Notes under the pieces: generated by a model
Told to the model about the DNA's origin: nothing
Databases searched by the model: none
The model's input: only the letters and a program-made list of their open reading frames with translations
Shown: positions 23,570 to 36,703 of the stretch, one piece after another
Layout of the letters: each line of letters opens with the position of its first letter
How positions within the stretch are numbered: the first letter of the stretch is position 1
Made by a program: the position numbers and the translations under genes
Origin: Sphagnum compactum
Taxonomy: Eukaryota; Bryophyta; Sphagnopsida; Sphagnales
Direction of reading: 5' to 3'
Assembly (NCBI GenBank): GCA_965153455.1
Contig: OZ234499.1
Coordinates: forward strand, 3,455,577 to 3,519,576
DNA: 64,000 nucleotides

Positions 23570-26500
23570 CGTGAACATACTAGGTACTAGTAATATCATC
23601 TACTACTGGTGGGAGCACAAGAACAATTACAGCAATATGACAATCACAAGACAAGAATAATCCAAATTATGACCCAAAATAGTGATAGAGGATCTGTACT
23701 ATGTAAACATAGTTGTCTTGGGGTTTCTAAAATTTCATCAACTTGAAGCAACACAATTTATCATGGTCTTTTGTAAGGCAGACATCTTTCTGTTCTTAAT
23801 TTTTGAAACCCAAAATGGAGTTAGTCTGCTCTAGAGAAAATTTTGTGAACTTGTTGCACAACACATTATTAATTTAACAAATCTTTATGTTCTGAAAGAT
23901 GAGGTGATTATTAAATGGGACAGATCATTTTGTAATCTCTTGTGAATTTTTTTTCTGTTATTACTGCATACACGTCATTCTGTTTGTGTTGTCGGAACCC
24001 TAGCTTGTTCACATTGTATGATGATCAAAAAATTTGGCAATGTCGGTTGGTTGGCAAACTCATATTGACGAAGAAAAAACTCCCCCTCATTTTGAGCAAC
24101 GATAGCATTCAAAAAAACCTTAGTTCACCCACCATCCATCTAACACAACACAACATGATGCCTTGATGGCTATTGTGCTTTCATGCTGCCCATGCAAGAA
24201 CGTTTTAGACATTCAAATATATCCCAATGAATAGTATGTAATCATAATTTCATGATTGAAATAATCACGTACACTGAGGTATATAGCTACCATTAGCGAA
24301 CAAACAAAGATATCACAATGGATTTGATGGAGGGAGTATTTCTATTTTGCAACTGTTTTTATGAAATTAATTGTGTTTCATCTTACAGGTTTTTGAACAG
24401 TATTTAGTTATGCCTAATCCGTAGAACCGTAGTAATATACATGAGTTCCTTCCAGCTTATATCAATCAAGCATGCAGTATAAATTGAAGAGTCAACTTGG
24501 TTCCTTTTGTCAAGCATGTTTATTTTATGAGCATTACATGTAGAAAATATATAACTCACATAATATTGAAGGAGATGAAAGCATTGGTAAAAAAAAATTA
24601 TTTGTTCTGCTATCGCCATGATAAGGAATGAATGAACTGGCCTGCCCACACACATTTTATTTCTTTTTAACAAATTTTGTCATTTTTTCAACAAGCAAAT
24701 TGAAAAAAAATTGGAAATTTCTACATTCATTTGTTCTTCATGTTTTCTCAATCCAAAGAGGGCTGTGCCTTTCCTCTTCAAAAGATTGAGTTGTTTGTGT
24801 GAAACCTTAAACCGATTCAAAATGGTTGAAGTTTAAACTAGACCTAAACCCAACGTGTAGAGAGATATGGGTGGTGCCATGTATTGGAATTTGGAACCCA
24901 GCAAACACACTTTCAATTATTAGGACAGAGAAACCCCAAAATATTTTGAAGTCAAAATTAGGGTTGATAAAATATGTTTGTCAACCCAAAGGAATCATGT
25001 TATCCAGCTTTTACCTTTGTATATTTGAGGTAGTACCAATTGCGACTATGCACTTGAAATTGTGTACCTAAATATATAGGTATCAAGGTTCCATGGGGGA
25101 CACCTAAGCATGGCAAACCAAGTCTCAACCCTAAAGTTTTGTCAATAATTGAACCTTAGCTCCAAGAACGGAAACTTGAAAACTTTGTCAAGTCAATAAG
25201 GCTTGGGTTTGGTTTAGTGTTATACCAAGTGTTGGGTGGGTATCAAGTTGGGTATCAAACATTTGTATTTAACTGAAAATTAAGACGACCAAGTATCAAC
25301 CAGCTCAACACCTGCCCTGTGCCCCTACCACAAGTATAGAACTGACCATTGCCCCAACACAATGTCCTACACAAGCATATATATTATTGGATGTGCAATG
25401 TCTTGTCGAACCCTAGGCGAACGAAAAACTTAGAATGTTATAGAAGGGTATCTACTATCCACCGTGAATTAAATCTAATCAGAATTAAAGGGCCTGAAGA
25501 TCTAGAAGGTCAGAGCAACATCTCGGAGTTGTTATTAACTGACTTAAGTTGATGTGTACTATGGAGTTGAGTTGATGCTCCACATGATATCAAAGACTTG
25601 ATGACCAAGACGCCATTTCCAAGTTACGAATCCTCCCAAATACTTACTTACATGACACCACCACATCTCCAATTGTCTGAATATCCCTATATACCCTGGC
25701 TCTAAGGATACAAAAGACAAAGGATGATCTTTCCTATTGGAATGTCATTCAATGTATGTAACTCTTCATCCATCATTAACATTAGTTCCATGGAGATGGG
25801 ATGGTGTATGTAAGATTGAGTTGTTGAAAAATACCTAGTGTGGCCCAAAATTACAAGGTCATCCACATTCAAAACACACCCAAAAAATTGTTTCATACCC
25901 ATTCTCAATCATTTTAAGTTTTGACTATATGGATCTAATTGTTTGTTGCAACAATTGTTAGTTCTAGGTATCCTTTTTGATACTTGAATCCCGATGGATG
26001 ACCATGATTCCCAATGGACCAACATACATACCACCAATATGTTCAATCAATACACATGACTCTCCTGAATATTCATTTGTAAACTAGGATTGTTTCAAGA
26101 TAAGATTCCACATATGCAAGATGAAACACTCATCCAATGCCATCTTATATCCTAGGTACATTGCTATTGATTGCAAAAGAGCACAAAGGGGGGAAATTGG
26201 TTTCCTATTTTCTTTGTGGTTCATTCATCGCATAATAATATTCCTTGTGTTATATTTCGCATGCCAATGGGACAATTAGTGTAAAAAAGGTGTATTGGGC
26301 AGTTATCAAAAATAGGAACAATTCCTCAACGGTTATCAGGGTGGTTCTTGAGCTTCATAACCATGGTTCACAGTATCAGATCCGATATATCAGAGTACCA
26401 GATCTGATGTATCGACACAATTTTCAAAATATTGAAACAAATATTTCATTAAAGCTGTCGATTCTTGTAAGGTTTTTAAAAAAACTGGAACTGGTAGTTC

Positions 26501-29500
26501 TTTAATTCTGACAATTTCCTATTTCCTTTGTGAAGAGAACCATTCCTTGATGCCCGATCATCATACCCAACCCAGACTATAGAGTTATCCGTAAAGTAAG
26601 AAAAACACAACACCAGAACCCCTGAGTTTGGTCATACACAGGGTAAGATTCAAAAAAAACACCTGCAGAAAAAGTACAGTAGCATTCAACAGGGGATAAA
26701 ACTCAGAAAACCATCAATTTTGGTGGTACTGTAAAGTGAGTTTCATCCTGTCTTTCCTTTTTCCTGAGCGCCTCCACTGCTACTACATATATTTTCACTG
26801 CTCCTAACCGTACAACTATTATAATTAGTCTCGAACCTTGTGCGTTAAATGCTGAGTATCAGCATTTTATACTCATGAGTTGGAGCATTTCATACTCATG
26901 AGTTGGAGCATTTCATACTGAGATTTATGACAATGTCTTTACTTTGCGGATCCACTGAAGGGGGGGATAGGGGGTGAAAGGAGGCCCAAAGACAGAGTAA
27001 AGAGAGGGTTACTTTACGGATAAGTCTAATCAGTGGGCCTTTGTTGGCTCTACTCTTATGGAACAAATTGCACATTGATGAAGGATTTGGGCAGAAAATT
27101 TTGGCTGGAACTTGACCCAATGTGTGAGTGACATCTAAATATTATGTGTACATATATATGATGGATGCTCATGTTCTATAGAAATGCATGTATCTAGATG
27201 AGAAGTTCTAGGTTCAATAAGTGAAGTTTCCAGTTTGAACCTATTATAAGGGACACTATCATTCAGCGATTAATTATTTATTATTTCATCACAATCATAA
27301 AATTTAGTCTGTTATTGTGTGATACTGGATCAATATCCAACACTATCAAAAGTAACAAAGTCACGTGCATAAATACATGCACACCATATATATAGAACCA
27401 AGGTTGATGATGGCGACAAAAATTTCACCTTAGCAACATATTGGTTGTCAAAGTCAGCCTAACACATTGATGGACATCACTTCAATCCATCAGCCTATAG
27501 CCACAAAATCAAAGGTTTGCTTCATTTCCTTCAAGTTTTCTTCATTTATGTAAATTTAGATCATTATGAATATCATTTCATCATCATTTTTTATTACATA
27601 GATTGGAGTCATGGTTAGCATGCTACATAGACACAAATACAAAAATGGTCTTCTACGATACAATTATCACCATTAAGGAAGAGGCAGGCAAAACATCCTT
27701 CCTCTTCTCTAGGAGGGATATTCATGGATATAAGGTGCCCTCCAATCCATTAGAAAATTTTGACAAGTGGTTTAAACCATGAGTCTTCATCTTAATTCTT
27801 GAGCATGAAAATGGCAACTTGGCAAGCATCATAAGAAGTAGCAAATAACATGATATATTAAACCAAAAACACTAGGGTTATGATAATGGGCCAGAGTGAA
27901 CACATGAACTGGCACCCATGAGGAACTGGCACATCATCCTACATGATGGTCACCAAGTGCCTTGTCTACTTATTTACCTACAATGGACATTCCATACCTA
28001 CTTACTTATGATACTTACCCCATTTACATACTTTTAGTTACCTAGTTAGGGTTAGGGGGAAGTAAGAGTGTTTACGTGATATGTTATCAAATTGGAACCT
28101 TGGTAACTCGCATTGTGATTCATGGAGAACCAAGTTTCTAAGGGGTTTCAAATGGATGATGGTGTGTGCGGAGCTCACATAATCCATGATAATGAACCCA
28201 ACACATTCTCAGAATAGAGGTATCTTTTGGGTATATGATGGTGTGTCAGAAAATAGGTCCTCACAAGCCTTGTTGTCCCATGTGGTTTGCCAATAGGGCT
28301 CACACAACTTGTTATTTTGTGCCAGTCGGGGGGAATCATGGGGTCTAATTTTGGACAGACATAGGGATGCCCAACAACAAAATGTTTGGTTTGGTTTCAT
28401 TTTGGGTCTTTGGGTATGGACTATGGGCCGAGGGTGTTTCTAAAGGCACAAAAAGAAACTTTGCATGGGCCAAGTCTCTTCTGTCGAAGCAAGCAATCAA
28501 ACCCCCTTTTCATATCATGAGTAGTCTGGTATCCTTTTGAATCTGGATGGTGTTTTTGCAATTGCCAACTCCATTCCCAAGGGGCTGAACTCACTCTATT
28601 GTTTCAACCATTAATTCTGCTGTCCTGCATCACCAACTGATTGGGGGTTGTTGAATTTATACTACTTGCTACTACTACTACTACTACCTCCTCCCGTCGC
28701 CACTGTTCTCCCATCTACTGTTATGCCTACATGCACATGGTTTTGGCAATGTGGTAGTCGTAACAATACTTTTTGTCATGCGCCACGTGAAATATTATGC
28801 ATCCATGCACATGGTCTGGGCAAAAGTAATAGAACACATTTGGTCACCCCTCTTCTACGTCCCTCCCTCCTCTATTATGCATTCATGCACATGGTTGCAT
28901 ATGTTGATGATGAATATAGTGATGATATTTTCCTTTTGGTGAAATATTTTGTGAAATTGATTTAAGTTTTGTCATAAAAATCAAAAAGAGAAATAAGCCA
29001 CCAAATTTTATTTTGTGTGCCATTAATTGAGTGTGCAAAGCTCTCACATTCTCACACACACATGACTTCTTTTTGTGTTTCTAGGGCATACCATTCATCC
29101 ATATGTATGTATGAGCTGGCAAAGCAAAAAAACACATTCGCTAACCTGGGGGATGCTTATGGAGTTATTGGAACAACCAGGTGCTGGGTGGGTCCACAAA
29201 ATCACAATCATTTTCACAACAAGGCAAGCATGCAAAACACCGGGCAAGCCAAACCAAACCAATGGCTACTATACCTCCATGTAACTGGCAAAATTCAATT
29301 GACTAGTTCTTTGGTTGCCAGTGGTGATTGGGGGCGCTGGGGGCCAAAAAGTAAGTAGGATTCGGAAGGGAAAAGAGAGACAGAGCAAGAGAGAGAGGAA
29401 CAGTGTGTGGAGCTACTTAGTTTATAAAGAGTTTGTGCCAAGTCAAGTTTCTTTTATTTTCAGGGTTTTGTTTAGTGTGTAACATATTGCATCTTTATTT

Positions 29501-31732
29501 GGAAGCAAATGCGGAGGGGTTTACTATTTGGAGTGCTAGTCAGCTTGGGAGCAAACAATGAGGAAGAGGGTTGTGTGTCCAGTCAAAGGTTATGTATGCA
29601 TAGCTGTTGGAATGCATCTGAACCGGTGCTATCCAAACAATCAATCAATTGATCTCAAACTCAAGACTATGTCTCCACCACCACCGTTCTGTAATTCTTA
29701 AAACTACTAGAGGACAAAATGTTATAGTCCTGGAAAAAACTGATTCCCGGAGGAGCTAGCAGACCTAATGCTGTGAACAGAACCCCTACCCCCACATAAT
29801 TGATTGCAGAAGGCTGCCTTCCCTTTTTGTTGGATTTCTTCTGTTCAGCATGAGATAGATATACTCACAATATTATGGACTTTGTAGCTTTTGTGTGTTG
29901 TTGAGCTTTTGTCTGATAATTGCCTTTCGATTTGTCGTCCATTATTTCCAGGCTGTATACGTTTACATCCCCCCAGTCAGCCAGCATAATTTGGGGAGCT
30001 ACTATTTTGGCGCATGCCAGGCCTGAGCTCACGCTGCAGCTCAATTATTTTTAAGAACACAAATCAGTCCACAACCCATTTAAGCAATTTTTTTCAAAAC
30101 CACAGGTGATTTTGTTTACTCAACTGTTTTTGTTGGCATTTTGGTCCCCTTCCTGACTCATTTCTGGACTACAAAACTGAGAATTTGTGAATTGAGCTGC
30201 ATATTGTGCATTATTAATAAGAAAAAACTTCACTTCCTCCATGGAAGTACTTAGCAACAGACTTTCAATTCATGATCCTCTGCGAGACTCAAAGAATCAA
30301 CTAAACAACACCCACAAGCATACCATGAGGGATGGATGGATTCATGGATGGCTGCTGGACAGGAAACACTTTTTCCATTGGGTTCCAGTTCACTAGCTAA
30401 CCATGGTCATTAGCTCAATTCTATCTTTATTAACTGTCCAGTGACAACCCATTCGAGCTTTCTACCACCACACTAACCAGAGTTGGCCGGGTATTCAGTT
30501 TTGACCCAAGGTAAATTGGCGGCCGGCGCCAAGGCCAGGTACCAATAATGTGCAAGCCACCTATTGATTTTCTTCAAAACTGGTAAATAACTTACCTGCC
30601 TAGTTTTGAATTTTCAAATTCTAATATCCAACCCGGATGACCCACGTACCGTTCACATAGGTTATCAAGCCTAAAAGACTATATGTGTTTATGATATCGA
30701 ACCTAAAAGATTATATATGTTTAGGTCTAGGTTCTAAGCCAAGTTCTAGGATATATTTGAACTGGAGGTTCAACATATTGCTAGAATCATCATTGGAACC
30801 AGATTGGGCGATCAACTTTTTTTTTTTAATTGAATTAGAACTCGAATTAAAAGTGTTGTCCCTTTCTAAACAAGTTCAAGTTCTCTAGTAGAAAAGAACA
30901 ACTTTCGAAAACATAAAAGTTTAACCTTACCTTTTAAGCAAAATAATTATTTTTAATTAGTTGCATATAATTAATGTTGCATAATGTCTATCTTGGATTG
31001 TGTGAACTAATTTAATCTTCTACAAAATATTTATTTAATTATTTATTTAATTACATGTAATGAAGAATGGAACCACACTAGGCCCCAATTATTTTTTTAA
31101 AGGATTGAAATTGAAAGCTTTAAATTTTCAAATAATCAATCTCAAGACTTGACATGACAGGAAGTTCCATCAAAAATTGACAAACATCTCAAATGTCTCA
31201 AAACCGGGACCAAAGGTACCTTTTAAAATCAAACAACAAGAGAACACTAGCCTAGTATATAAATCTTCGGACCAGTTGGGAAGAATGAGTTAAGTAGGTT
31301 AGAGTGTAACCTTATGATCTCAAAGGTGGACACTGAGGGTCATGCCCAAAACCTAAGCTTTTGGTACCTAAGTTCGTCTGATTGTGGGGCCAACTATGTG
31401 GAAACAAACTCTTGTTTACTGCTCTTTTCTGATTTTCTACATTCACCCCTGAGTTCACAGGGTCAAGGAAATTGTATGCGAGCTGCTGCCTGACTTCTGC
31501 TTCATAGGGTCAAGAAAATTGTCTTGTACCCGAGCTACCACTCTTCATACACAACTCTTAACAAACCATGTTAGTTATCAGTTGTTAAGCCTCATTATCT
31601 CTGTTAATTAATTAACTAAGTCTCGTGCTGAATCGTCGGGTTGTTCAGCACAGACTCTGTGGAGCACTGGTGACCTAATAATCAGTGAGGGGCTTGTTGA
31701 CTCTGTTTATCAAGCATCTGTTAACACCAGCA
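23570..31732. other. Gene-poor AT-rich stretch
   Basis: No intact coding region, RNA gene or bounded mobile element recognised. A minus-strand segment near 25860-25900 encodes NVDDLVILGHT, a weak echo of a copia reverse-transcriptase YVDD motif, but the flanks give no support. A 28-bp unit (ACTCATGAGTTGGAGCATTT) is repeated near 26870-26925. (CTA)n lies at 28670-28687. Confidence 0.4.
30480..30700. repeat. Dispersed repeat, copy 1
   Basis: Diverged partner of 33400-33550. Both contain TTGAATTTTCAAA.TCTAAT, then CGGATGACCC and then a GG.TATCAAGCC or similar block. A second pair of similar segments is 30325-30400 and 33770-33850, with a (GGAT)n tract followed by CATTGGGTT.CAGTTC. The order differs between copies, so the element type is unknown. 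Confidence 0.5.
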
Positions 31733-31835
31733 AGCGGGCCGCATTTGGTTGATTCTGCGTTGGCCAGCAGGGTTGGGGCCGATTACATGCTCTGCCAGCT
31801 GGGAACCAGAATCAACCAAACCCTCTCTGCCCGCT
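31733..31835 (+). ncRNA. Candidate microRNA-like hairpin
   Basis: The 103-nt foldback pairs AGCGGGC (31733) with GCCCGCT (31829-31835). TTTGGTTGATTCTG (31744-31757) pairs perfectly with 31807-31820, and a CCAGC stretch pairs beyond it. The intervening bulge is asymmetric (4 versus 8 nt). The stretch is GC-rich within an AT-rich desert. No known plant miRNA sequence is recognised. Confidence 0.4.
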
Positions 31836-32517
31836 CTCTATAAGTACTTTATTGATGAGAATTGGGTGGGCTTTTGTGGGCAATAATTTGTAGAGGTCAG
31901 AATGGGGAGGAAGTTTTCTACAGGGAAAGAAACTGACACAAGTTATTATTTGCATCTCAAGATCTTGTGAAAACACTTTACAAAACAAAGATGCATTTTT
32001 TTGTTGTTGTGTCTCCCTCTACTATACTAGGTAGTTTGGAAAAGAGCTAAAGAAAAAGTGAATTGAAAAAAGTAAACTGGAACAGATGGATTGTGAATCA
32101 GGCTCCCAAAGATAATATTTGGTACTGTTTGAATAATAGTGTGGAATTTTGTCTGTCCTCTAGACAAATTGTGTGCTTGTCAGAGGACGACAGCAAGACC
32201 CATCAATAACACCACCGCCACCGCCGCTCTCTCTCCTTCTCTTTGTGCAGCTGTCTTCAAGCAAGCAAAGCAACTAGCTCGAGTCTTCACAACCATTTGA
32301 CCTGTGCCATCTATTGTAAGTTTATGCAGCCATTCTCATGTCCGAGCTACAAGAGCTAAAACACAGGGCAGGTGTTATGTGTATATAGCACTGGAATAAT
32401 ATTCTTTATAGAAACCAACGCTATGAGTGCAAAATGTGAAACAACAAAAGTTCAGATTGAATTCGATAGTCTTATCGAATGGAATTTAAGAAAAATTCAT
32501 TGAATTCAATGGCCCAT

Positions 32518-32938
32518 AGTATAGGGACTAATGAACTGCACTCACATTTTGTAATAATAAGGGATTAATGAATTACATCCACATTTTTTAATATTGAGAG
32601 ACTAATGACTTGCACTCACATTTTGTAATAATAAAAGACTAATGAACTGCACTCACATTTTGTAATGATAAAGGACTAATGTATTACATCCACATTTTTT
32701 AATAGCAAGGAACTAATGACCTACACTCACATTTTGTAACAGTAAGAGACTAATGAACTGCACTCACATTTTATAGTATTAAAATAATAATGAATTGCAC
32801 TCGCATTTTGTAATAGCAAGGGACTAAGTAAGAGACTAATGAACTGCACTCACATTTTATAGTATTAAAAGATTAATGAATTGCACTCGCATTTTGTAAT
32901 AGCGAGGGACTAATGAACTACACCCACATTTTGTAGTA
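32518..32938 (+). repeat. 37-bp tandem array homologous to a CACTA-MITE end
   Basis: About 11 copies of a 37-bp unit, e.g. GGGACTAATGAACTGCACTC followed by ACATTTTGTAATA. Units 1-3 and 4-6 match pairwise (units 2 and 5 share ATTACATCCACATTTTTT), a 111-bp higher-order period. A later block of about 85 bp is also duplicated. The unit matches the terminal 37 bp of the MITEs at 10935-11045 and, inverted, 56757-56910. The final unit ends ACATTTTGTAGTA, close to the true MITE terminus. Confidence 0.9.
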
Positions 32939-33067
32939 AGGAGGACTTTTTACAATTAATTGTGGCCGTGGTGAAAATGGTTTCATATTATTAGTTAGAG
33001 CCCCATAAATTATTATATTAAAAGCTCATTTTGTTTTACTTCAAATATTTCTCTTTTGTCACCAAGC

Positions 33068-33092
33068 TATCCATCCATCCATCCATCCATCC
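33068..33092. repeat. (ATCC)n microsatellite
   Basis: Six tetranucleotide units. Related tetranucleotide tracts lie at 33773-33805 (GGAT) and 34043-34069 (CATC), in inverted orientation about 240 bp apart. Confidence 0.9.
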
Positions 33093-33399
33093 TGTGCCCA
33101 ATTTTTCACTCACTCAACCCAATTGAAGACTCTCATTCATGTGAGCACCCTTTTTGTCATTTACTGTGTCATCTTGATCCCTGATCTTTCTGTTTTGGTC
33201 TGTTTTTCTTAATGTGGGCAACCTGAGATCTATCTGGCCAAAAAGAGTGCACATTTTCACTCAACCCCAAAACCCTAAAAAGAGAACCAGACTGGTCTGG
33301 CCTTGATCAATACCAATATTGGCACCATTTGATGATACCAGTTTTGAACTTTTGTATATATACCAGACCAACACTGGACTAAATCAGTGTTGGCGAATT

Positions 33400-33550
33400 A
33401 TTGAGTTTTGACCAAGTTATCAAGCCAGTTATTGACTCTTTTTTTAACTAACTGGTTAAATTGATAACTGCTTGGTATTGAATTTTCAAAATCTAATAAT
33501 TTATACGGATGACCCGATTATCATCCAAGTAGGTCACCAATCTTTTACAT
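33400..33550. repeat. Dispersed repeat, copy 2
   Basis: Diverged partner of 30480-30700, sharing TTGAATTTTCAAA.TCTAAT and CGGATGACCC. Confidence 0.5.
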
Positions 33551-34069
33551 GGTGAAGCAAAAAATTAAAAACAGAGAAAAAAAATTAATTAAAATTTAAA
33601 CACTATATAACCGGTGTATAACTGACAAGCTAAATCAAAAATTATCAACTAATTATGTGAAAACTTACCAGTGTGCAATAACCAATGACTATTACCCTTT
33701 TCAATAACCTACCCAACGGTTATTTTTAAAAAGCAATAACCAAACAGCCACCACTCGCTCGCCCATCACAAGGGATGGATGGATGGATGGATGGATGATG
33801 GATGGACAGGGAGAAAAATTCTCATTGGGTTTCAGTTCTGTCACTGACATGGTGTTAAATAGGATTAGAGCCAGTGTCTCCGAACAACTAACAACCCTCC
33901 AGTGTCCTACTTATGTACTAATCATCCAAATGCACGGACTTACCTACCTAGTGTGGCACCCAACTTATCCATCCTACTTATACTTGTGCTGCTTTACAGG
34001 ATAGGCTACCAAGGTGAAATCTGACATCAACTCAGTTGGGGTTCATCCATCCATCCATCCATCCATCCA

Positions 34070-35908
34070 CAATTGAGTCATCACAAGCTTTCCAATGGAT
34101 AATGGTGCACTGATCATCATGGCTGTTTGGGTCCTGCTAGTGTAAGCAAAAAAACATTCTTCCTTTTGAGTAATCATATGCCCAAACAAGCCAGGCTTTG
34201 GCTGAACAAAGCACCGACCACACAAATACCATGACAAAAAGAAAATACCCGTAATAATTTAAATGAAATGTTTTTGGAGGTTTTCAATGGCAAGAAGTGA
34301 AGTGACGGAAAATTTTGTCAAATTTTTTTCCCAATTTTCTATATTTGGTTTTCAGTGTTGTAGCCAAAAACATAGAAGGATGATCAAATATTTCTGCTTC
34401 ATGTGTGGTTTATTTATAGCCAGATTTGGCTAAACCTTCCTATGGATGATCGCCACTTTTTCTACATCTTCCTATGGAATGATTGCCACTTTGGCTACAA
34501 CACAAGGATTCCTAAAAACAAATAACACTGATGTTAATTATCAATGGAAAATTTAGTTTTGGGTTTGAGCCTTGATCTCATTAAAAACTCATGCACATGC
34601 TTTTTCACATGGATTTGAATTTAGCACTTCATGAAAAACATAAAACCCCTACTAAAGTTCTCATTTTAACTGTTTTGAGCTTTTTAGCTAGAGGTACTAC
34701 TAGCTAGATTTTGCATGGTTGTGGGCCAAGTTCATGTTTGTCTTTCTATATAGATTTGCCCACCATTGTAAAAGTTGATATCTAACATGGGATGTGTGTG
34801 ATCCATGTGTAGCATTTTGGGGATGGGTTTTTGTCACCAAATGCACCCCTTGCATTGCCCCCACCCATGATTGTGGCAATGAGAGCATGTGTTTATTGAC
34901 CCACAACCTTTTTTTTGTATTGAGAGAGTTCTAACCCAATCAAAGAAATAATTGACTGAGCTTTTTATGTTTCCTTCTATTGCTTTGTGATGGGTTAGCT
35001 AGCTAGCTACATGGCCAAATCTCACACCATCTACCACAAACCAACAAAGGGAGAATTTTAGGGTTCTTATGGAGTGAAAATAATGATTTGCCAACCTAAT
35101 GAGGTAGGTCATGTTGGTCCTTTATTGCTTTTTTTAAAATAATCCAAGGTGTGGGAAAGGGGGGGAGGGGGGGAGGATCACACAGGTTATCAATATCAAT
35201 ATTAAAAAGTGGGTGTCAAGTACATTTTCAAAAAATTGAGTAACAATCATCAATTATGCATAAGGATAAGTTATCAAATAACCAATTGAGAATTGTTCGT
35301 TAACATGTCGATTATACATTGGTTGATTATAGGGTTCTTAGATATTAAAATTAATTAAGTAGTAATATTTATATTATATTTATATATATTAGCGTTTAAA
35401 GATTGATTACTATCTAGGTAGGTTATTAGATTTTTGAAATTACATTACCATGTGGAATTATCAATTTAGCCGTTGAAAACAATGGGTAAGGTTGGGTATC
35501 CTAGTATATGGTCAATCATTTGAGATGTTCTCTTGGGATTATAAATCCATTAGTTCTTCGTTCTCAAGCTTCTTTTTACTCCCCAAGAGCAAAAGCACAA
35601 GCACAAAATAAACTGATCTCGGGTGTGACAATTCGAAGGGACTTTGGAAAGGTGTTGGTAGTGATACAATGAACTTGCAATAAGATAAGTCCAATATTGA
35701 TAATGAGGAGATGCTTGCAATGCTTTGAAGAAGCATTGCAAGCATGATTTAGGGTTTGAGGTTTTTTGGGCAACCACGGCGGTTTGTTGTTGTTGTCATT
35801 TGGATGCCATAGTCGAAGTTGATTTAGGGTTTCCAACTTCACAGTGAACATTAGGATTGTGTATTTGGCCAGCACTCACTCACCCGACCATGACCTCATT
35901 CTTCTTTG
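34070..35908. other. No gene seen
   Basis: AT-rich sequence without supported coding regions. Short frames near 35540-35875 (minus) overlap each other and match no family I recognise. Confidence 0.4.
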
Positions 35909-36090
35909 TTGGACCATGAAGTAAACCCTAAACCCTAAGCCCATCCTTTTGTGATGTCATGATTTTTGGAGATAATTCCAGAAGGCCAATTGCTTTTCAT
36001 TGGACCATGAAGTAAACCCTAAACCCTAAGCCCATCCTTTTGTGATGTCATGATTTTTGGAGATAATTCCAGAAGGCCAATTGCTTTTCA
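35909..36090. repeat. Exact 91-bp tandem duplication
   Basis: The segment 35909-35999 is repeated without visible change at 36000-36090. Each copy contains AAACCCTAAACCCTAAGCCC, a short telomere-like stretch. The identity implies a recent duplication or an assembly artefact. Confidence 0.9.
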
Positions 36091-36677
36091 ATCGCCACCT
36101 TGATTTTGGATACCATAGTAACAACTAGGCAGCTTCGGCACAAATTATATTATTTTTCCTTTTGTCGAATTTTTCAATTAAAATAGAACTTTATGTGGAA
36201 AATTTTGAAATTTCAATCAAGAATGTGATTCATTTATTTATTTAAGTACGGCAGCTGGATTTGAACCTGCACCCTATTAAACAAAGTAACATAAATCATG
36301 ATTAGTCTAAGCAAACGGACAATAAGAAACTTGTGAGATACCTAATATCTAGTCATTATATCACAAAACTTTCAAGATCAAAAATTCAAGTGCCAAATCA
36401 TAAACTTAAAATTTTATTAATTATTTGGCACATTCATGCCAAAGCTACCTAGGTACTATGGTAGTAAACTACAAGATCAAAAAGAGTGTGGTTACAATTC
36501 ATGTGTGGCTACCTATTTGTTGCACCCAAAAATATTTATTTATTTATTCTTTCTTTCTTCTTCTTCTTCTTCCTAGAGCCATTTTGATTGACCCATCACC
36601 AACTTTTTTGCAACATTGGGCACACCCCCAAAATAGAAGCATAGAGGTGCTTCCATCCGCTCACCTTTGCAATTCAT

Positions 36678-36703
36678 TTATATATATATATATATATATA
36701 TAT
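36678..36703. repeat. (TA)n microsatellite
   Basis: Thirteen TA units. Other simple tracts nearby are (GTAG)n at 38130-38151, (TA)n at 44810-44830, (GA)n at 44959-44992 and (TCC)n at 45342-45363. Confidence 0.9.

Noticed and set aside
22966-23660. Long overlapping plus-strand frames of up to 176 codons
   Set aside because: They are read-throughs of the 49-bp tandem array; identical peptides appear in several frames.
25702-25908. Minus-strand NVDDLVILGHT resembling a copia reverse-transcriptase box
   Set aside because: Only one short motif; the flanking translation does not follow copia RT or RNase H.
25930-26030. Minus-strand VIHRDSSIKKDT resembling a kinase catalytic loop
   Set aside because: No other kinase motif in any frame nearby; probably chance.
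36245-36274. tRNA-like T-arm (GGTTCAAATCCAGC on the minus strand)
   Set aside because: No matching A box, acceptor stem or anticodon arm at tRNA spacing; too little for a tRNA or SINE call.
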